The notes under the pieces were generated by a model. The model was not told where the DNA came from. It saw only the letters and a program-made list of their open reading frames with translations, and did no database searches. Below, one piece after another: positions 28,826 through 39,078 of a DNA stretch of 64,000 nt; position 1 is the first letter of the stretch, and each line of letters starts with the position of its first letter. Location: NCBI RefSeq assembly GCF_002119525.1, contig NZ_CP017916.1, positions 2,232,001 to 2,296,000 of the forward strand. Direction: 5' to 3'. A program made the translations under genes and the position numbers. Source of the stretch: Vibrio syngnathi (GTDB taxonomy: Bacteria; Pseudomonadota; Gammaproteobacteria; Enterobacterales; Vibrionaceae).

Positions 28826-28988
28826 ATACCAATCACAGTAAGTAAGTGTTCAGACATAGCGTAGGGAAAAAGCTTGAGAACAAGGCAGAATTTTTCGATA
28901 AGTAGTTATTCTACAATCAAAAATTCTAACATAGTTATCGAGTTTTTTAACAAGCTAGGATGACCAGTTATTTACTACGATTGGTACT
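28826..28988 (+). repeat. Dispersed MITE-like element, copy 3 (163 bp)
   Basis: Starts ATACCAATCACAGTAAGTAAG and ends TTTACTACGATTGGTAC. The central hairpin arms are AGAATTTTT and AAAAATTCT. It ends 12 bp before the yfbR ATG. Relative to its downstream gene it is turned the other way from copies 1 and 2. Confidence 0.85.
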
Positions 28989-29000
28989 ATAAGGACATTT

Positions 29001-29585
29001 ATGAAACAGAGCCATTTCTTCGCCCATCTCGCGCGCATGAAGCTTATCCAACGCTGGCCTTTGATGCGCTCAGTCTCAAGCGAGAACATTTCAGAACATA
29101 GCCTACAGGTGGCTTTCGTCGCACATGCCTTGGCATTGATTAAAAATAAGAAGTTTAATGGTCAGCTCAACCCTGAGCACATTGCGCTGCTTGGTATGTA
29201 CCATGATACTAGCGAGGTGTTAACTGGGGATTTACCGACACCGGTCAAATACTACAATCCAGACATTGCGCAAGAGTACAAGAAGATAGAAGCGGCAGCA
29301 GAGCAAAGACTGCTTTCAATGTTGCCTGAAGAGTTCCAAGACGACTTCGCACCCTTTCTAATTTCAGGAACAGCAAATAAAGAAGAGCAAAACATCGTTA
29401 AGCAAGCCGACACCATCTGTGCTTACCTAAAATGCTTGGAAGAACTCAGCGCGGGCAATCATGAATACGAACAAGCTAAGCGCAGGTTGGAAGAGACTCT
29501 CGAACAGCGTAAAAGCCCTGAAATGGACTACTTTCTCACCACATTTGCGCCAAGCTTTGAATTATCACTAGACGAGATAAGCTAG
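29001..29585 (+). CDS. yfbR: 5'-deoxynucleotidase (HD domain)
   Basis: 194 residues with HD-phosphohydrolase residues in [31 protein letters not shown] and [16 protein letters not shown]. It removes phosphate from deoxyribonucleoside 5'-monophosphates. AGGA precedes the ATG, and this site lies between the start and the end of repeat copy 3, so the promoter is either within or upstream of the repeat. The dNTPase Dgt is next, 54 bp on, which puts two dNTP-pool enzymes side by side. Confidence 0.94.
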   Translation: MKQSHFFAHLARMKLIQRWPLMRSVSSENISEHSLQVAFVAHALALIKNKKFNGQLNPEHIALLGMYHDTSEVLTGDLPTPVKYYNPDIAQEYKKIEAAAEQRLLSMLPEEFQDDFAPFLISGTANKEEQNIVKQADTICAYLKCLEELSAGNHEYEQAKRRLEETLEQRKSPEMDYFLTTFAPSFELSLDEIS

Positions 29586-29639
29586 CTGGGTATAAGTTGT
29601 TTTTAATTAGCTAAATAAATCAGATTGATAGGTGCTATT

Positions 29640-30983
29640 TTGACTTCTCTACTCGAACCACCATTTGAACTCGAACAAGAATGGCAACATCGAAATGACG
29701 ATGAACATAAAATAAGGCGTGATGACCACCGTAGTCCGTATCAGCGTGACCGTGCGCGAGTGCTTCACTCTGCTGCTTTTCGCCGCCTACAAGCAAAAAC
29801 CCAAGTGCACGGCACCACGGTCAATGATTTCCATCGTACTCGTCTAACTCACTCTCTTGAGGCCGCCCAACTTGGTACCGGTATCGTTGCCCAGCTGAAG
29901 AAAAAACAGCCTGAGTTTCGAGACCTACTACCCTCAGACAGTTTGATTGATTCACTGTGCTTGGCTCACGACATCGGCCACCCGCCTTATGGCCATGGTG
30001 GTGAAGTCGCACTCAACTACATGATGCGCGACCACGGCGGCTTTGAGGGCAATGCTCAAACGTTTCGCATTGTCACTCAATTAGAACCTTACACTGAACA
30101 TCACGGGATGAATCTATCTCGACGCACTTTGTTGGGGCTGATTAAATACCCTTCACTACTGAGCGAAGTTCAAGCCAAGACTCAATCTCAACCTGTTAAA
30201 CACCAACGACAGCTTCGAGCGCGAGATTGGATGCCAGCAAAAGGCATTTATGACCACGATGAAGAGTTATTCAACTGGGTACTTGAGCCACTTTCGAGTA
30301 ACGACCAACAGCTTCTAAAACAGAAAAGAAAGTCGCACACCGAGCCACTTGAGCACAACAAAACCAAATATAAGTCACTTGATTGTTCGATCATGGAGTT
30401 GGCCGATGACATCGCATATGGCGTGCATGATTTGGAAGATGCGATTGTGCTAGGTTCAGTGACTAAAGCTCAATGGGTCGATTCTGCATACCCTCAGCTC
30501 AGAGAAATGGCTGACCCTTGGATTTGTGAGCACTTAGATTCAATTACAGAGATGCTGTTCTCTGGTGAGCAGTACCGTCGAAAGGATGCGATTGGTGGGA
30601 TAGTCAACGCACTGTTGACCAGTATCTCGATTAAGCGGGTAGATGCTAGCTTTGAGAATGTGCTGTTGGCTTACAATGCCGTGCTTGAACCGAGCATGGA
30701 CGCCACACTCGATAAGCTGAAGCACTTTGTCAGCGAGTTCGTGATTCAAGTCCCTCAAGTTCAGGTCATCGAATACAAGGGCCAACAGATCATCATGGAT
30801 ATGTTTGAAGCATTCAGCGCCGATCCTGAACGCTTGTTGCCTCTGCCCATAAAGAAGCAATGGCAACAGCATCACGATGAATCAAAAAAGATGCGCGTGA
30901 TAGCAGATTACATCTCATCAATGACCGATGATCTTGCGCAGAAAATGCATCAGCAACTGTTCTCAGCTCATACCGAGTTTTAA
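29640..30983 (+). CDS. dgt: dGTP triphosphohydrolase-like dNTPase
   Basis: 447 residues. HD motif: RTRLTHSLEAAQLG then LAHDIGHPPYGHGGE; a later metal ligand is in MELADDIAYGVHDLEDAI. It cleaves dNTPs to nucleoside and triphosphate and is of the Vibrio-type long form. TTG at 29640 is chosen as start (AGGTG 6-7 nt upstream, and relatives begin near SLLEP); another TTG at 29625 is possible. Enzymes of this family can also act against phages by draining dNTPs, which is not shown for this one. Confidence 0.92.
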   Translation: MTSLLEPPFELEQEWQHRNDDEHKIRRDDHRSPYQRDRARVLHSAAFRRLQAKTQVHGTTVNDFHRTRLTHSLEAAQLGTGIVAQLKKKQPEFRDLLPSDSLIDSLCLAHDIGHPPYGHGGEVALNYMMRDHGGFEGNAQTFRIVTQLEPYTEHHGMNLSRRTLLGLIKYPSLLSEVQAKTQSQPVKHQRQLRARDWMPAKGIYDHDEELFNWVLEPLSSNDQQLLKQKRKSHTEPLEHNKTKYKSLDCSIMELADDIAYGVHDLEDAIVLGSVTKAQWVDSAYPQLREMADPWICEHLDSITEMLFSGEQYRRKDAIGGIVNALLTSISIKRVDASFENVLLAYNAVLEPSMDATLDKLKHFVSEFVIQVPQVQVIEYKGQQIIMDMFEAFSADPERLLPLPIKKQWQQHHDESKKMRVIADYISSMTDDLAQKMHQQLFSAHTEF

Positions 30984-31009
30984 TTCCTGGCTCACTTTAC
31001 TGAAACAGC

Positions 31010-31609
31010 TTAATCTAAGTAGTTTTTCTCAAACACGCCCGGCGGCATTTGATTGATTTGAAACTGAATCATTCGGTCAAATGCCGTTAGCAAAGGGCTA
31101 AAGTCGCCATCACTATCTAACAAGCTAAGCAAATGATAGCCAGCTTCAACGGTAGAAAGGCTATTTTCACTAGGTGCTTTGCGAATTCGGTAATTACCCT
31201 TGAGATCTTTCGGCAAGTGAACCGTGTTCAACGCATGCAAGTTACTCGATACTTGCCACATCTTGAATGCTTTCTTCCACGTCCCATCCAATAAAATTAC
31301 ACGCAACTTCTTACTTGGACATGTTGCCGACTCAACGGAAACAGAGTTTTCACTTGGGTATAAAATCACATGTTGATACTGTTCATCGGCCAGCAATGCG
31401 TTCAATTGATCGTTGTCTGAAAAATCTTCACCGACAAGCGTCACGCTGTTATTTAGAGATAACGAGAGGATACGCGCAGTTCCCATCGGGCGATGCTCTT
31501 CTGATGGATGCTGAAGAATGATAAGCTCAACATTCGATTCGAGTGGTGTAACCCACTGACAAATACAAGCTTTCAAAGCCTTGCTGCATTGGGGGCAATA
31601 ACGAGACAT
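31010..31609 (-). CDS. tapT: DTW-domain tRNA-uridine aminocarboxypropyltransferase
   Basis: 199 residues. Zinc-type cysteines CPQCSKALKACIC at the N-terminus and the DTW signature LLDGTWKKAFKMW. E. coli TapT adds the acp group to U47 of tRNAs using SAM. The ATG at 31609 is only 9 bp from the oppositely oriented start of the rhombosortase gene, so promoters must lie within the neighbouring coding sequences. Confidence 0.92.
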   Translation of the reverse strand: MSRYCPQCSKALKACICQWVTPLESNVELIILQHPSEEHRPMGTARILSLSLNNSVTLVGEDFSDNDQLNALLADEQYQHVILYPSENSVSVESATCPSKKLRVILLDGTWKKAFKMWQVSSNLHALNTVHLPKDLKGNYRIRKAPSENSLSTVEAGYHLLSLLDSDGDFSPLLTAFDRMIQFQINQMPPGVFEKNYLD

Positions 31610-31618
31610 GGATTTAAT

Positions 31619-32167
31619 GTGTACCCTGTTTTAATTTTCACTTCACTTTTATGCGTCTTATTCCAATTTGAGCCAATACAAGCTTGGGTCGTTTGGGATA
31701 GCAATGCGATTGCCGAAGGGCAATGGTGGCGGATCCTAACAGGAAACTTTTCACATACCAACACCTCGCACCTTCTGATGAATCTAGCAGGCTTGTGGAT
31801 CATCAGCTATCTGTTTCAACCGAGCAAAAAACAGCTTGCGGTTGCTTTGCTTGTGATTAGCTTAGTGAATGGAGTCGCTCTGCTGCTTTCGACTATTCAG
31901 ATCTATGTCGGCCTATCTGGCACTTTGCATGGGTTGTTTGGCTTATTTGCGCTCAGAGAAGCTTTAAACGGTAGGAAATCTAGTTGGCTGTTAGTGTTCG
32001 GATTAGTCGCAAAGATTGCTTGGGAGCAGCTTGTTGGCCCTTCTAGCACGACAGGCGAACTGATTAATGCGCGTGTCGCCATTGAAGCCCACCGAGCAGG
32101 TGCACTGGCCGGGGGCTTCATGGCTGTAGTTTCATTTCTAATGAATAAAAAAACGGATCAAAGCTGA
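31619..32167 (+). CDS. rrtA: Rhombosortase (rhomboid-like GlyGly-CTERM protease)
   Basis: 182 residues, about six membrane helices. The rhomboid Ser motif GLSGTLHGLFG and a late histidine in EAHRAGALAGG give the Ser-His dyad; GNFSHTNTSHLLMNLAGLW is the L1/TM2 block. Rhombosortases cut proteins with a C-terminal GlyGly-CTERM signal, such as secreted Vibrio proteases. The start is GTG 31619; the frame is open back to 31508, but that part lies over tapT and does not look like rhombosortase. Its 3' end overlaps comEA tail to tail by 10 bp. Confidence 0.88.
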   Translation: MYPVLIFTSLLCVLFQFEPIQAWVVWDSNAIAEGQWWRILTGNFSHTNTSHLLMNLAGLWIISYLFQPSKKQLAVALLVISLVNGVALLLSTIQIYVGLSGTLHGLFGLFALREALNGRKSSWLLVFGLVAKIAWEQLVGPSSTTGELINARVAIEAHRAGALAGGFMAVVSFLMNKKTDQS

Positions 32168-32457
32168 ATTCTTTCGCGGTTCTTTTTAACCGTGGCTTCA
32201 CCTATCCCTTTGACACTCACCAAATCATCAGCAGTCATAAATACACCGTTTTTATCTCTGTAATCGACGATCTCTTGGGCTTTCTTATCCCCCACACCAA
32301 CCAATAGTGCTGACAGCTCTTCTGCTGTCGCGGTATTGATGTTGACCGTAATCTCAATGCCATCGTAAAGCTCAGCTTTAGTTGGGCTATCAGAAAGCGC
32401 AGGGGAGCTCAGGGTCATCAGAAATGAAAGAAGTAGTGTTGAATATATCGTGCGCAT
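32158..32457 (-). CDS. comEA: ComEA-like periplasmic DNA-binding protein
   Basis: 99 residues. A Sec signal peptide (about 1-22, SSPALS) is followed by two helix-hairpin-helix motifs (TATAEELSALLVGVGDKKA and TADDLVSVKGIGEATVKKN) that bind DNA without sequence preference. Vibrio ComEA pulls incoming DNA through the outer membrane during natural transformation. The position next to ppiD-hupB-lon is the one known in V. cholerae. I saw no clear CRP-S site upstream. Confidence 0.9.
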   Translation of the reverse strand: MRTIYSTLLLSFLMTLSSPALSDSPTKAELYDGIEITVNINTATAEELSALLVGVGDKKAQEIVDYRDKNGVFMTADDLVSVKGIGEATVKKNRERIQL

Positions 32458-32530
32458 AAATTGTTCCTTTGTTCAAAAAACGTAACTTATGCATTTGCCG
32501 CGCTAGATAACACAATCACCAGATAAAAAT

Positions 32531-32557
32531 AAAGCGGGTCACCTAAGTGACCCGCTT
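32531..32557 (-). terminator. Rho-independent terminator downstream of ppiD
   Basis: GCGGGTCAC-CTAA-GTGACCCGC, followed on the minus strand by TTTATTTTTATC. It separates ppiD from comEA. Confidence 0.9.
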
Positions 32558-32683
32558 CGTTATACATCTTATTTTCATCAGCTTGTTTGTTGGCTCACAA
32601 ATCTGAATTGGAGCCTAACAATCATATGTTGATTCTCAGTAGTCAATCATCAAGTTGATATTGCTACTGAGATAATCAAACGC

Positions 32684-34549
32684 TTACTGACCTTGACCCA
32701 CTACGTAGTATTCAACGTCTGCGTTTTTGCGCAGTACGTTTAGTACATTAGTAAGGTCTTGTTGGTTACCAACACGCTCTAACTGTGCACCAAGTTGTGT
32801 ACTGTAAGCTGGGTTGATTTCAGCCGTTACTTTAGAAAGCTCAACAACAACGATGTTACCGTCTTGGTCTTTAGACTGACCGAACACAGCTTGACCTGCT
32901 TCTGGTTTCGCTAGAGCGAATACAGACGCCGCTAGTGGCGAGTTACGGTCAATCGTTTCAAGTTCAGTGAACTCAAGGTTGTTATCTGCAAGTACTGCTT
33001 CGTTACCTTGCTTAAGCTCGTTCACTAGAGAAACACCTAGCTCTACCGCTTGTTGCTCTGCTTTTACAGCAGACAGTGCAGCGACAACTTGATCTTTCAC
33101 TTCAGCTAGTGGAAGAACTGTTTCGTCGCGAGTCTCTTCTACACGTACAACAATCACGTGCTCAGGAGCCACTTCGATAACTTCAGAGTTCAGACCGTCT
33201 TCTTTCACTTCAGGGCTCAAGATAGCTTGCATAACTGCAGGCGCCATCAGAACTTCTGGAGCGTCAACTTGCGAGATGAAATCTGTTGTTGTGATCTTTG
33301 CGTTGATAGCTTCTGCAGAGTCATCTAGAGAATCTGGGAATTCAAACGCTACTTTTTCTAGCTCAGTTTGCTGTTCGTAGAACTGATCTACAGCGTGCTG
33401 GTCTAGTAGCTCTTGCTTAATATCAGTAGCAACTTCTGTGTAAGCCTGAGCTTGAGACGCTTTTACTTCGTCTAATTTGATGATGTGGTAGCCGAAATCA
33501 GATTTAACTAGGCCAGTAGTATCGCCAATATTCTCAAGAGCGAAAGCCGCGTCTTCGAATGCTGGGTCCATAACGTCACGTTCAATCCAACCTAGGTCAC
33601 CGCCAACGTCTGCACTACCGAAGTCGTCAGACTTCTCTTCTGCTAGCGTAGCAAAATCAGCGCCTGCATTTAGCTCGTCTAAGATAGACTGTGCTTTCGC
33701 TTCGTCATCACCTTGAACTAGGATGTGGCTAACTTTACGTTGCTCTTCAGTAGAGTACTTGTCTAGGTGCTCTTGGTAGTATTTCTGAGCTTCCTCATCG
33801 CTAACTTCAAGCTGCGATTTAAGCGCTTCAGCAGAAAGCTCGATGTAAGACACTTTAGCCTGCTCTGGACGAGTGTAAGCCGTAGGGTTCTCTTGGTAGT
33901 ACTGTTCGATTTGCTCGTCAGTTAACTCGATGTTTTTCGCTAGGTCAGCAACAGACAGTGTCACTGTGCGAATGTCACGAGTTTGAGCAATAAGCTTGCT
34001 CTGAATATCGATTTCGCCTTGAAGAACAAATTCACTGCCTTGAAGTGCAGTAACCAGTTGATTACGCATTAGGTCACGACGCATGTATTCAGCGAAGCTT
34101 TCTGCGCTGAAACCTGCACGACGTAGTGCTGATTGGTAAACTTCTTGGTCGAATTGACCAGCCGTTTGGAACTGAGGCATTTCTAGAATCATGGTACGGA
34201 TTTGAGAATCACTGATTCGTAGGCCTAAAGATTCAGCTTGCTGCTCAAGTAGAACATCGTTGATCATGCGATCAAGTACTGACTTACGGAAAGACTCTAC
34301 GTATGCAGGGTCTGCAAGCATTTGAGCGAAGTAATCGCCAAGTTGAGATTGCATACGATTACGTTCGTTTTGGTAAGCTTGTTCGAACTCACCACGAGCA
34401 ATTTCTGTGTTGCCAACTTTAGCTGCTGCGTTGTTACCGCCACCGGTGATGTAGCTGCCTACACCTGCGAATACGAATGACAGGATAATCAACCCAAGGA
34501 TAATTTTTACCGCGATGCTATTCACGCCTTCGCGTAATCGATCCATCAT
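32684..34549 (-). CDS. ppiD: Periplasmic chaperone PpiD
   Basis: 621 residues. Short cytoplasmic tail, one transmembrane helix (about 16-34, ILGLIILSFVFAGVG), an N-terminal SurA-like helical part (about 40-230), a parvulin domain (about 265-360: RKVSHILVQGDDEAKAQSIL to FGYHIIKLDEVK) and a C-terminal helical part. It assists newly exported proteins at the SecYEG exit. GGAGAG lies upstream of the double ATG. Single transcript after hupB. Confidence 0.95.
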   Translation of the reverse strand: MMDRLREGVNSIAVKIILGLIILSFVFAGVGSYITGGGNNAAAKVGNTEIARGEFEQAYQNERNRMQSQLGDYFAQMLADPAYVESFRKSVLDRMINDVLLEQQAESLGLRISDSQIRTMILEMPQFQTAGQFDQEVYQSALRRAGFSAESFAEYMRRDLMRNQLVTALQGSEFVLQGEIDIQSKLIAQTRDIRTVTLSVADLAKNIELTDEQIEQYYQENPTAYTRPEQAKVSYIELSAEALKSQLEVSDEEAQKYYQEHLDKYSTEEQRKVSHILVQGDDEAKAQSILDELNAGADFATLAEEKSDDFGSADVGGDLGWIERDVMDPAFEDAAFALENIGDTTGLVKSDFGYHIIKLDEVKASQAQAYTEVATDIKQELLDQHAVDQFYEQQTELEKVAFEFPDSLDDSAEAINAKITTTDFISQVDAPEVLMAPAVMQAILSPEVKEDGLNSEVIEVAPEHVIVVRVEETRDETVLPLAEVKDQVVAALSAVKAEQQAVELGVSLVNELKQGNEAVLADNNLEFTELETIDRNSPLAASVFALAKPEAGQAVFGQSKDQDGNIVVVELSKVTAEINPAYSTQLGAQLERVGNQQDLTNVLNVLRKNADVEYYVVGQGQ

Positions 34550-34624
34550 AATTTAAGTGCTCTCCGGATATGAAGCATTGGCTTCAAAATAAAATCTATT
34601 CACGCGATATTATCAGAAAAAGAA

Positions 34625-34647
34625 ATGCGCATCAGTAGGATGCGCAT
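34625..34647 (-). terminator. Hairpin between hupB and ppiD
   Basis: ATGCGCATC-AGTAG-GATGCGCAT, a perfect 9-bp stem; on the minus strand it is followed by TTCTTTTTC. It may end hupB transcription, but ppiD starts close by, so attenuation is also possible. Confidence 0.55.
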
Positions 34648-34768
34648 AATTTAAATAAGTTCAATGTGCTTTGCACATATACTGTTTAAAAATGAAACAT
34701 CATTGTTCAAACAGTAAACGCATATTACTGCCTTCCCCTCACAAAACTCGAGGTTTCAGCAACAAAAA

Positions 34769-35041
34769 TTAGTTACATGCGTCTTTAAGTGCTTTACCCG
34801 CTTTGAAGCCAGGTACTTTAGCTTCTGCGATTTGGATCTCTTCACCAGTTTTTGGGTTACGACCTGTACGAGCAGCACGAGTACGAACACTGAAAGTACC
34901 AAAGCCAACAAGTGCAACTTGGTCGCCTGATTGTAGCGTTGTGCCAACTGCTTCGATGAAAGCGTCTAGAGCGCGACCAGCTGAAGCTTTAGAGATGTCT
35001 GCGTTTTCTGCGATTGATTCTACTAGTTGTGTTTTATTCAC
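34769..35041 (-). CDS. hupB: Nucleoid protein HU-beta
   Basis: 90 residues from GTG 35041: [40 protein letters not shown] (the DNA-arm segment) and [17 protein letters not shown] stands at the right distance; an ATG 7 codons earlier has no site and would lengthen the protein beyond the normal 90. Binds and bends DNA as a dimer. Position between lon and ppiD is the usual gamma-proteobacterial one. Confidence 0.97.
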   Translation of the reverse strand: MNKTQLVESIAENADISKASAGRALDAFIEAVGTTLQSGDQVALVGFGTFSVRTRAARTGRNPKTGEEIQIAEAKVPGFKAGKALKDACN

Positions 35042-35163
35042 TGTTTTTCCCCTATGTGTCATCTGTGACTACTTCTCGATGACTGTACGTTCCATTTTGG
35101 TTTTAATTTAGCCGCAACCCTTATTACAAAAGGGCTGCCGCTTTAGTCGAATAACTTAGCGTC

Positions 35164-35203
35164 CAAAAAAAACGCTGACAAGCCTTTTCGGGCCTATCAG
35201 CGT
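35164..35203 (-). terminator. Rho-independent terminator of lon
   Basis: ACGCTGA ... TCAGCGT stem with an inner GCC/GGC extension; on the minus strand it runs into TTTTTTTTGG. Confidence 0.9.
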
Positions 35204-35232
35204 AATTCTTTACTTATTTTTGCTATGCATCA

Positions 35233-37584
35233 CTATTTTTTCACGTCGAACTCGACCCCTGACGGATCTCGTTCTAGTGCGACTTTCAGTACTTCATCAA
35301 TCCATTGAACCGGAATCACCTTCAAGTCAGCGATTACGTTGTCTGGAATCTCTTCCAAATCACGTTCATTGTCTTTAGGAATCAAGACTGTTTTGATGCC
35401 ACCGCGGTGCGCTGCAAGCAGCTTTTCTTTCAAGCCACCGATAGGTAAAACTTCACCACGAAGGGTAATTTCACCTGTCATACCGACCTCTGCTTTCACA
35501 GGGTTACCCGTTAAGCTAGAGACCAATGCAGTACACATTGCGATACCCGCACTCGGGCCATCTTTTGGCGTTGCACCTTCCGGTACGTGAACATGAATAT
35601 CACGTTTCTCGTAGAAATCGGTGTTAATACCCAAATTTTCAGCACGAGAGCGAACCACGGTCATTGCCGCTTGAATCGACTCTTTCATCACATCGCCCAG
35701 TGAACCGGTTTGCGTTAGCTTACCTTTACCTGGCATGGATTCAGTTTCGATAGTCAGTAGATCGCCACCTACTTGCGTCCATGCTAAGCCAGTTACTTGG
35801 CCGATACGGTTGCTTTCATCCGCTTTACCGAAGTCATGACGTTGCACGCCTAAGTACTCTTTCAGGTTATCAATGTTAACCGTTACAGACTTAAGGCTGC
35901 TGTCTAGCAAGATGTTCTTCACTGCTTTACGACAGATCTTAGAGATTTCACGCTCTAAGTTACGCACACCCGCTTCACGCGTGTAGTAACGAATGATGCC
36001 GATGATTGCAGAGTCTTCAATCTCAATCTCATGAGGCTTAAGACCGTTACGTTGAACTTGCTTGTCCAGTAAGTGGCTCTTAGCAATGTTCAACTTTTCG
36101 TCTTCTGTGTAACCCGACAGACGAATCACTTCCATACGGTCCAGTAGCGGGCCAGGAATGTCCATCGAGTTAGACGTTGCCACAAACATCACATCAGACA
36201 GATCGTAATCGACTTCTAGGTAGTGATCGTTGAATGCGTTGTTTTGCTCAGGGTCTAGCACTTCTAGAAGAGCTGAAGATGGGTCGCCACGCATATCAGA
36301 AGACATCTTGTCGATTTCATCTAATAGGAACAGTGGGTTCTTAACGCCAACTTTAGACATCTTCTGGATTAACTTACCCGGAAGTGAACCGATATAAGTA
36401 CGACGGTGACCGCGGATTTCCGCTTCGTCACGTACGCCACCTAGAGCCATACGAGTGTACTTACGACCCGTTGCTGCTGCAATCGAACGGCCTAGTGAAG
36501 TTTTACCAACACCAGGAGGACCAACAAGACAAAGGATTGGACCTTTCAGCTTGTTGATACGGTTTTGTACTGCCAAGTATTCAAGAATACGTTCTTTAAC
36601 ACGCTCTAAGCCGTAGTGATCTTCGTTTAAGATCTCTTCCGCTTTGGCTAAATTCTTTTTAACTTTTGAACGCTTAGCCCAAGGAACACCAACCATCCAA
36701 TCAATGTAGCTACGTACTACTGTTGCTTCAGCAGACATTGGCGACATCATTTTCAGTTTTTGCAGTTCTTGCTCAGTTTTCTCACGAGCTTCTTGAGGCA
36801 TCTTTGAATCTTCGATCTTCTTCTTCAGAGTCTCGAATTCATCAGGTGCGTCGTCCATCTCGCCAAGTTCTTTCTGAATCGCTTTCATTTGCTCATTCAG
36901 GTAGTACTCACGCTGAGACTTTTCCATCTGTTTCTTAACGCGGCCACGGATGCGTTTTTCAACTTGTAGGATGTCAATTTCTGACTCCATTTGGCCCATC
37001 AAGAATTCCAGACGTTCCGTCACATCAGAAATTTCTAGAACGTGCTGCTTATCTGCCAGTTTAAGTGGCATGTGCGCAGCAATAGTATCAGCAAGGCGTG
37101 CAGCCTCATCAATACCGTTCAGCGATGTTAGAACCTCTGGTGGAATCTTTTTGTTCAGCTTAATAAAGCCTTCGAATTGATTGATCGCACTGCGAACAAC
37201 CACTTCTTGTTCTTTTTCGTCAAGTTCTGAGGTAACAACGTATTCGGCATCTGCTAAGAAAAACTCACTCTCTTTGAACTGGTGAATTTTTGCACGCTGC
37301 TGACCTTCAACAAGTACTTTTACGGTACCATCTGGCAGCTTTAGCAACTGAAGAATAGTAGCGACTGTACCTACGTTAAATAGGTCGTCAATTGAAGGCT
37401 CATCAGTGTCCGCTTCTTTCTGCGCTACAAGTAGTACTTGTTTGTTAGCTTCCATTGCCGATTCAAGGCAAGTAATCGATTTTTCACGACCAACAAACAA
37501 TGGAATAACCATGTGTGGGTAAACCACTACATCACGTAGAGGTAGCACGGGGATTTCGATACGCTCGGAACGTTCCAAGTTCAT
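35233..37584 (-). CDS. lon: ATP-dependent protease Lon
   Basis: 783 residues. N-terminal substrate domain ([20 protein letters not shown]), AAA+ module with [11 protein letters not shown] and LLDEIDKM, and a C-terminal Ser-Lys protease domain with [11 protein letters not shown]. It degrades misfolded and regulatory proteins in the cytoplasm. A heat-shock-type promoter lies just upstream (37620-37646). It sits between clpX and hupB, as in many gamma-proteobacteria. Confidence 0.98.
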   Translation of the reverse strand: MNLERSERIEIPVLPLRDVVVYPHMVIPLFVGREKSITCLESAMEANKQVLLVAQKEADTDEPSIDDLFNVGTVATILQLLKLPDGTVKVLVEGQQRAKIHQFKESEFFLADAEYVVTSELDEKEQEVVVRSAINQFEGFIKLNKKIPPEVLTSLNGIDEAARLADTIAAHMPLKLADKQHVLEISDVTERLEFLMGQMESEIDILQVEKRIRGRVKKQMEKSQREYYLNEQMKAIQKELGEMDDAPDEFETLKKKIEDSKMPQEAREKTEQELQKLKMMSPMSAEATVVRSYIDWMVGVPWAKRSKVKKNLAKAEEILNEDHYGLERVKERILEYLAVQNRINKLKGPILCLVGPPGVGKTSLGRSIAAATGRKYTRMALGGVRDEAEIRGHRRTYIGSLPGKLIQKMSKVGVKNPLFLLDEIDKMSSDMRGDPSSALLEVLDPEQNNAFNDHYLEVDYDLSDVMFVATSNSMDIPGPLLDRMEVIRLSGYTEDEKLNIAKSHLLDKQVQRNGLKPHEIEIEDSAIIGIIRYYTREAGVRNLEREISKICRKAVKNILLDSSLKSVTVNIDNLKEYLGVQRHDFGKADESNRIGQVTGLAWTQVGGDLLTIETESMPGKGKLTQTGSLGDVMKESIQAAMTVVRSRAENLGINTDFYEKRDIHVHVPEGATPKDGPSAGIAMCTALVSSLTGNPVKAEVGMTGEITLRGEVLPIGGLKEKLLAAHRGGIKTVLIPKDNERDLEEIPDNVIADLKVIPVQWIDEVLKVALERDPSGVEFDVKK

Positions 37585-37619
37585 ATATTTCTCTCTTCCG
37601 CTTTAACTTATAAAGCAGT

Positions 37620-37646
37620 ATATGGGGCTTAAACGACTGGATTCAA
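37620..37646 (-). promoter_or_regulatory. Sigma-32 type heat-shock promoter of lon
   Basis: On the minus strand TTGAAT, a 13-bp gap, then CCCCATAT closely fits the RpoH consensus (CTTGAAA and CCCCATNT). It lies about 36 bp before the lon ATG. Confidence 0.75.
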
Positions 37647-37655
37647 TGGAAGAAT

Positions 37656-37687
37656 AAAAAAAAGGAGGTAATTGCTTACCTCCTTTT
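37656..37687 (-). terminator. Rho-independent terminator of the clpPX transcript
   Basis: AAAGGAGGTAA-TTGC-TTACCTCCTTT with A and T tracts on both sides, about 30 bp past the clpX stop. Confidence 0.92.
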
Positions 37688-37716
37688 TCAATTTGAGTGT
37701 GTAGTCTTAAAAAGAC

Positions 37717-38997
37717 CTACTCTGCAACAGCTGCTTGATTATCTGAGTTGCTGTAAATCAATAGTGGTTCTGACTCACCATTAATTACCGACTCATCAAT
37801 AACAACTTTGCTTACATCAGTTGAAGATGGCAGTTCGTACATAGTTTCTAGTAGAACACCCTCCAAGATAGAGCGTAGACCACGAGCACCCGTTTTACGG
37901 TTCATTGCTTTCTTCGCAATTGCGCGTAGGGCGTCTTCACGGAATTCTAACTCTGTATCCTCAAGCTCAAATAATGCAGCGTACTGTTTTGTCAGTGCAT
38001 TCTTTGGCTCACAAAGGATTTGGATTAGCGCTTCTTCATCAAGCTCTGTCAGTGTTGTTGTAACAGGTAGACGACCAATGAATTCTGGAATCAGACCATA
38101 CTTCACTAGATCTTCAGGTTCTACTTGAGTGAACAATTCACCGATAGTTTTGGTTTCGTCTTTTGAACGCACTTCTGCGCCAAAGCCGATACCTGAACCT
38201 GTTTCTACACGTTGCTCAATCACTTTATCTAGGCCGGCAAACGCACCACCACAGATAAATAGGATCTTAGACGTGTCCACTTGCAAGAACTCTTGCTGTG
38301 GATGCTTACGACCACCTTGAGGTGGAACTGAAGCCACTGTACCTTCAACAAGTTTTAGTAGAGCTTGCTGTACACCTTCACCAGACACGTCTCGCGTGAT
38401 TGATGGGTTTTCAGCTTTACGAGAAATCTTGTCGATTTCATCGATGTAAACAATGCCGCGTTCCGCTTTCGCTACGTCGTAATCACATTTCTGAAGCAAC
38501 TTCTGGATGATGTTTTCAACATCTTCGCCCACATAACCCGCTTCGGTTAGTGTTGTTGCATCTGCCATTGTGAAAGGAACGTCTAGGAAACGAGCCAGTG
38601 TTTCAGCCAGTAGGGTTTTACCACTACCAGTAGGACCGATAAGAAGAATGTTACTCTTACCTAGCTCTACGCCTTCAGCCGTCGTATCACCATTACGTAA
38701 ACGCTTGTAGTGGTTATATACTGCAACTGCTAGCACTTTTTTCGCGTATTCTTGACCGATTACATAGTCGTCAAGATGCTCACGAATCTCACGCGGCGTT
38801 GGCAGCGATTCCGATTCTTTCTTTGGAAGAACATCTTTAATTTCTTCACGAATAATGTCGTTACAAAGATCGACACATTCATCACAAATGTAAACAGAAG
38901 GACCTGCGATTAACTTGCGAACTTCGTGCTGGCTTTTGCCACAGAAAGAGCAGTAAAGCAATTTACCGCTACCACCCTCTTTGCTTTTATCTGTCAT
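37717..38997 (-). CDS. clpX: ClpX unfoldase subunit
   Basis: 426 residues. N-terminal C4 zinc domain (CSFCGKS ... CDECVDLC), Walker [13 protein letters not shown], pore loop GYVGEDVE, Walker [12 protein letters not shown] and the RKH-type loop GGRKHPQQ. It feeds unfolded substrates to ClpP. GAGGTTAG precedes the ATG. Downstream of clpP in the same direction, 81 bp apart. Confidence 0.98.
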   Translation of the reverse strand: MTDKSKEGGSGKLLYCSFCGKSQHEVRKLIAGPSVYICDECVDLCNDIIREEIKDVLPKKESESLPTPREIREHLDDYVIGQEYAKKVLAVAVYNHYKRLRNGDTTAEGVELGKSNILLIGPTGSGKTLLAETLARFLDVPFTMADATTLTEAGYVGEDVENIIQKLLQKCDYDVAKAERGIVYIDEIDKISRKAENPSITRDVSGEGVQQALLKLVEGTVASVPPQGGRKHPQQEFLQVDTSKILFICGGAFAGLDKVIEQRVETGSGIGFGAEVRSKDETKTIGELFTQVEPEDLVKYGLIPEFIGRLPVTTTLTELDEEALIQILCEPKNALTKQYAALFELEDTELEFREDALRAIAKKAMNRKTGARGLRSILEGVLLETMYELPSSTDVSKVVIDESVINGESEPLLIYSNSDNQAAVAE

Positions 38998-39078
38998 TCG
39001 CTAACCTCTTAGCCTTTACTCTCTATGTTTGAGTGTATATCAATTTGAATCACTTTGCGTTAAACAATTGCCCTGCAA

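Noticed and set aside
31508..31618. Longer rhombosortase N-terminus
   Set aside because: It lies entirely within the tapT coding region or start and does not resemble rhombosortase; the protein is complete from GTG 31619.
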